64,000 nt of DNA, taken from Puccinellia tenuiflora (lineage: Eukaryota > Streptophyta > Magnoliopsida > Poales > Poaceae). The DNA lies in NCBI GenBank assembly GCA_012064385.1, contig QRDG01000814.1, positions 62,001 through 126,000 on the forward strand, read 5' to 3'. A model generated the notes under the pieces. That model was not told the origin of the DNA. It saw nothing but the letters and a program-made list of their open reading frames with translations, and did no database searches. Of this stretch, positions 60,532-64,000 are shown piece by piece. Within the stretch, counting starts at the first letter, position 1. Each line of letters starts with the position of its first letter. The translations under genes were made by a program, and so were the position numbers.

Positions 60532-63500
60532 AACTCCCGTTTCGGGTGCCGGGCATGGAATCATGCGACGGAACACATGGAATGTTGGTTCCCATTGGTC
60601 CTATGTACCAACATAACACAACCAAGCAAAAGATTTCATGCGTCTACCCCCTCTCGGCGCCGGTCAAAGGGGTAGATCGACAGGTTGGACTTTTTTCCAG
60701 CGGGTGTAGGGTTTCGCCGTACCGGGGTCCGGAGCGTCGGAATCCCACCAAAGCTTGCATTGGTCCCTAATATATGTATAAGAGTGTGTTGGGAGGTTGC
60801 GGGAACCAAGATACGGCTCCGAGGTGCGACCCGCTTCACGAACCCCCTTACTCCGTAGTAAGTTCCGACACTTAGAGGTGGAAAACTCCCGTTTCGGGTG
60901 CCGGGCATGGAATCATGCGACGGACCACATGGAATGTTGGTTCCCATTGGTCCTATGTACCAACCTAACACAACCAAGCAAAAAAGTTCATGCGTCTACC
61001 CCCTCTCGGCGCCGGTCAAAGGGGTAGATCGACAGGTTGGACTTTTTTCCAGCGGGTGTAGGGTTTCGCCGTAAAGGGGTCCGGAGCGTCGGAATCCCAC
61101 CAAAGCTTGCATTGGTCCCTAATATATGTATAAGAGTGTGTTGGGAGGTTGCGGGAACCAAGATACGGCTCCGAGGTGCGACCCGCTTCACGAACCCCCT
61201 TACTCCGTAGTAAGTTCCGACACTTAGAGGTGGAAACTCCCGTTTCGGGTGCCGGGCATGGAATCATGCGACGGAACACATGGAATGTTGGTTCCCATTG
61301 GTCCTATGTACCAACCTAACACAACCAAGCAAAAAAGTTCATGCGTCTACCCCCTCTCGGCGCCGGTCAAAGGGGTAGATCGACAGGTTGGACTTTTTTC
61401 CAGCGGGTGTAGGGTTTCGCCGTAGCGGGGGTCCGGAGCGTCGGAATCCCACCAAAGCTTGCATTGGTCCCTAATATATGTATAAGAGTGTGTTGGGAGG
61501 TTGCGGGAACCAAGATACGGCTCCGAGGTGCGACCCGCTTCACGAACCCCCCTTACTCCGTAGTAAGTTCCGACACTTAGAGGTGGAAACTCCCGTTTCG
61601 GGTGCCGGGCATGGAATCATGCGACGGACCACATGGAATGTTGGTTCCCATTGGTCCTATGTACCAACCTAACACAACCAAGCAAAAAAGTTCATGCGTC
61701 TACCCCCTCTCGGCGCCGGTCAAAGGGGTAGATCGACAGGTTGGACTTTTTTCCAGCGGGTGTAGGGTTTCGCCGTAGCGGGGGTCCGGAGCGTCGGAAT
61801 CCCACCAAAGCTTGCATTGGTCCCTAATATATGTATAAGAGTGTGTTGGGAGGTTGCGGGAACCAAGATACGGCTCCGAGGTGCGACCCGCTTCACGAAC
61901 CCCGCTTACTCCGTAGTAAGTTCCGACACTTAGAGGTGGAAACTCCCGTTTCGGGTGCCGGGCATGGAATCATGCGACGGAACACATGGAATGTTGGTTC
62001 CCATTGGTCCTATGTACCAACCTAACACAACCAAGCAAAAAAGTTCATGCGTCTACCCCCTCTCGGCGCCGGTCAAAGGGGTAGATCGACAGGTTGGACT
62101 TTTTTCCAGCGGGTGTAGGGTTTCGCCGTAGCGGGGGTCCGGAGCGTCGGAATCCCACCAAAGCTTGCATTGGTCCCTAATATATGTATAAGAGTGTGTT
62201 GGGAGGTTGCGGGAACCAAGATACGGCTCCGAGGTGCGACCCGCTTCACGAACCCCGCTTACTCCGTAGTAAGTTCCGACACTTAGAGGTGAAAACTCCC
62301 GTTTCGGGTGCCGGGCATGGAATCATGCGACGGACCACATGGAATGTTGGTTCCCATTGGTCCTATGTACCAACCTAACACAACCAAGCAAAAAAGTTCA
62401 TGCGTCTACCCCCTCTCGGCGCCGGTCAAAGGGGTAGATCGACAGGTTGGACTTTTTTCCAGCGGGTGTAGGGTTTCGCCGTAGCGGGGGTCCGGAGCGT
62501 CGGAATCCCACCAAAGCTTGCATTGGTCCCTAATATATGTATAAGAGTGTGTTGGGAGGTTGCGGGAACCAAGATACGGCTCCGAGGTGCGACCCGCTTC
62601 ACGAACCCCGCTTACTCCGTAGTAAGTTCCGACACTTAGAGGTGAAACTCCCGTTTCGGGTGCCGGGCATGGAATCATGCGACGGACCACATGGAATGTT
62701 GGTTCCCATTGGTCCTATGTACCAACCTAACACAACCAAGCAAAAAAGTTCATGCGTCTACCCCCTCTCGGCGCCGGTCAAAGGGGTAGATCGACAGGTT
62801 GGACTTTTTTCCAGCGGGTGTAGGGTTTCGCCGTAGCGGGGGTCCGGAGCGTCGGAATCCCACCAAAGCTTGCATTGGTCCCTAATATATGTATAAGAGT
62901 GTGTTGGGAGGTTGCGGGAACCAAGATACGGCTCCGAGGTGCGACCCGCTTCACGAACCCCGCTTACTCCGTAGTAAGTTCCGACACTTAGAGGTGGAAA
63001 CTCCCGTTTCGGGTGCCGGGCATGGAATCATGCGACGGACCACATGGAATGTTGGTTCCCATTGGTCCTATGTACCAACCTAACACAACCAAGCAAAAAA
63101 GTTCATGCGTCTACCCCCTCTCGGCGCCGGTCAAAGGGGTAGATCGACAGGTTGGACTTTTTTCCAGCGGGTGTAGGGTTTCGCCGTAGCGGGGGTCCGG
63201 AGCGTCGGAATCCCACCAAAGCTTGCATTGGTCCCTAATATATGTATAAGAGTGTGTTGGGAGGTTGCGGGAACCAAGATACGGCTCCGAGGTGCGACCC
63301 GCTTCACGAACCCCGCTTACTCCGTAGTAAGTTCCGACACTTAGAGGTGGAAACTCCCGTTTCGGGTGCCGGGCATGGAATCATGCGACGGACCACATGG
63401 AATGTTGGTTCCCATTGGTCCTATGTACCAACCTAACACAACCAAGCAAAAAAGTTCATGCGTCTACCCCCTCTCGGCGCCGGTCAAAGGGGTAGATCGA

Positions 63501-64000
63501 CAGGTTGGACTTTTTTCCAGCGGGTGTAGGGTTTCGCCGTAGCGGGGGTCCGGAGCGTCGGAATCCCACCAAAGCTTGCATTGGTCCCTAATATATGTAT
63601 AAGAGTGTGTTGGGAGGTTGCGGGAACCAAGATACGGCTCCGAGGTGCGACCCGCTTCACGAACCCCCTTACTCCGTAGTAAGTTCCGACACTTAAGGTG
63701 AAAACTCCCGTTTCGGGTGCCGGGCATGGAATCATGCGACGGACCACATGGAATGTTGGTTCCCATTGGTCCTATGTACCAACCTAACACAACCAAGCAA
63801 AAAAGTTCATGCGTCTACCCCCTCTCGGCGCCGGTCAAAGGGGTAGATCGACAGGTTGGACTTTTTTCCAGCGGGTGTAGGGTTTCGCCGTAGCGGGGGT
63901 CCGGAGCGTCGGAATCCCACCAAAGCTTGCATTGGTCCCTAATATATGTATAAGAGTGTGTTGGGAGGTTGCGGGAACCAAGATACGGCTCCGAGGTGCG
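60532..64000. repeat. Tandem array, monomer 351-353 bp, ten units (last partial)
   Basis: Units begin AACTCCCGTTTCGGGTG at 60532, 60884, 61235, 61588, 61941, 62294, 62646, 62999, 63352 and 63703; periods are 351-353 bp. Copies differ at a few sites, for instance GGAACACAT versus GGACCACAT. The array runs off the window, so its total length is unknown. Each unit contains AATATATGTATAAGAG. Open frames of about 64 residues recur in every unit, but they follow only from the repeated sequence. Confidence 0.97.

Larger units (their letters stand above)
51298..64000 (-). mobile_element. CACTA (En/Spm-type) transposon, left end at 51298, right end beyond the window
   Basis: The left end is CACTACTGGAA, followed by TTTGCCG(A)-type text, the hallmark of grass CACTA elements. 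The 3-bp flank ACA (51295-51297) would be the target duplication, unverifiable without the right end. Inside, from left: subterminal repeats (51298-51990), a TNPA-like gene (52260-54890, minus), a TNP2 gene (55180-58876, minus), a transposase leader (58900-60480) and a tandem array (60532-64000). A TTTGCCGAGTG-type motif occurs again at 60461-60480, so sequence to there is clearly inside the element. No right terminus TAGTG is seen, so the array is taken as internal. Confidence 0.85.

Noticed and set aside
59828..60532. Glycine/arginine-rich open frame of 234 residues on the plus strand
   Set aside because: It is opposite to the transposase leader, low-complexity and GC-driven; no support for a protein.
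60781..63436. A 64-residue open frame starting MYKSVLGGCGNQ repeated in each satellite unit
   Set aside because: It recurs only because the DNA repeats. It has no codon-level conservation beyond the DNA, no promoter and no family match.
60532..64000. Ribosomal DNA spacer repeats
   Set aside because: The units contain a TATA-like string, but no rRNA gene sequence or known spacer motif is nearby, and the array is adjacent to CACTA sequence.

Overview
This is plant nuclear DNA from a grass, probably a Pooideae (wheat, oat or ryegrass lineage). The evidence is GT-AG introns, GC-rich first exons, grass-type gene families, and transposable elements (a Triticeae-like solo LTR, a CACTA element with grass-type ends, a PMD-carrying Mutator element). 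Family names come from recognising motifs by eye; no database was searched.

Positions 1-30 kb are the gene-rich part. Three tandem genes for secreted, cysteine-rich root cap family proteins lie at 2076-3121, 10280-11370 and 14553-15556. All share a two-exon structure with a phase-1 intron. Between them are a broken fourth copy, split by a solo LTR, and LINE fragments duplicated along with the genes. Next come an intact proteinaceous RNase P gene (PRORP, 17999-20716), a frameshifted F-box gene (21397-22705), an intact nine-exon M18 aspartyl aminopeptidase on the minus strand (24360-27998), and a wall-associated receptor kinase (28256-30325) that is frameshifted and cut off inside its kinase domain.

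Positions 30-64 kb are a nest of transposons. A Helitron (about 30.33-37.86 kb) ends in a textbook hairpin plus CTAG and carries a decayed aspartic protease fragment. An 11.3-kb Mutator-like element (38306-49588) has ~150-bp terminal inverted repeats and a 12-bp target duplication. It carries a MURA-type transposase, a plant mobile domain (PMD) gene and a third, unknown gene. The PMD gene is split by a 3.36-kb palindromic LTR retroelement (43373-46734): two half elements in mirror orientation, both outer ends the same LTR terminus, flanked by one 5-bp duplication. A DUF6598 gene (50239-51297) is interrupted by a CACTA element that starts at 51298 and appears to run past the window end. It holds TNPA-like and TNP2-like genes with several frameshifts, a 209-bp inverted repeat just upstream of the transposase start, and an array of ~352-bp tandem repeats (60532 to at least 64000).

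The PRORP and aminopeptidase genes are housekeeping and unrelated to each other; the root cap genes are a local tandem family. The most unusual items are the palindromic retroelement, the three-gene PMD-bearing Mutator element, the transposase-leader hairpin and the repeat array inside the CACTA element. Single-base frameshifts occur in several unrelated genes, so some may be assembly errors; one ambiguous base is present at 53293.
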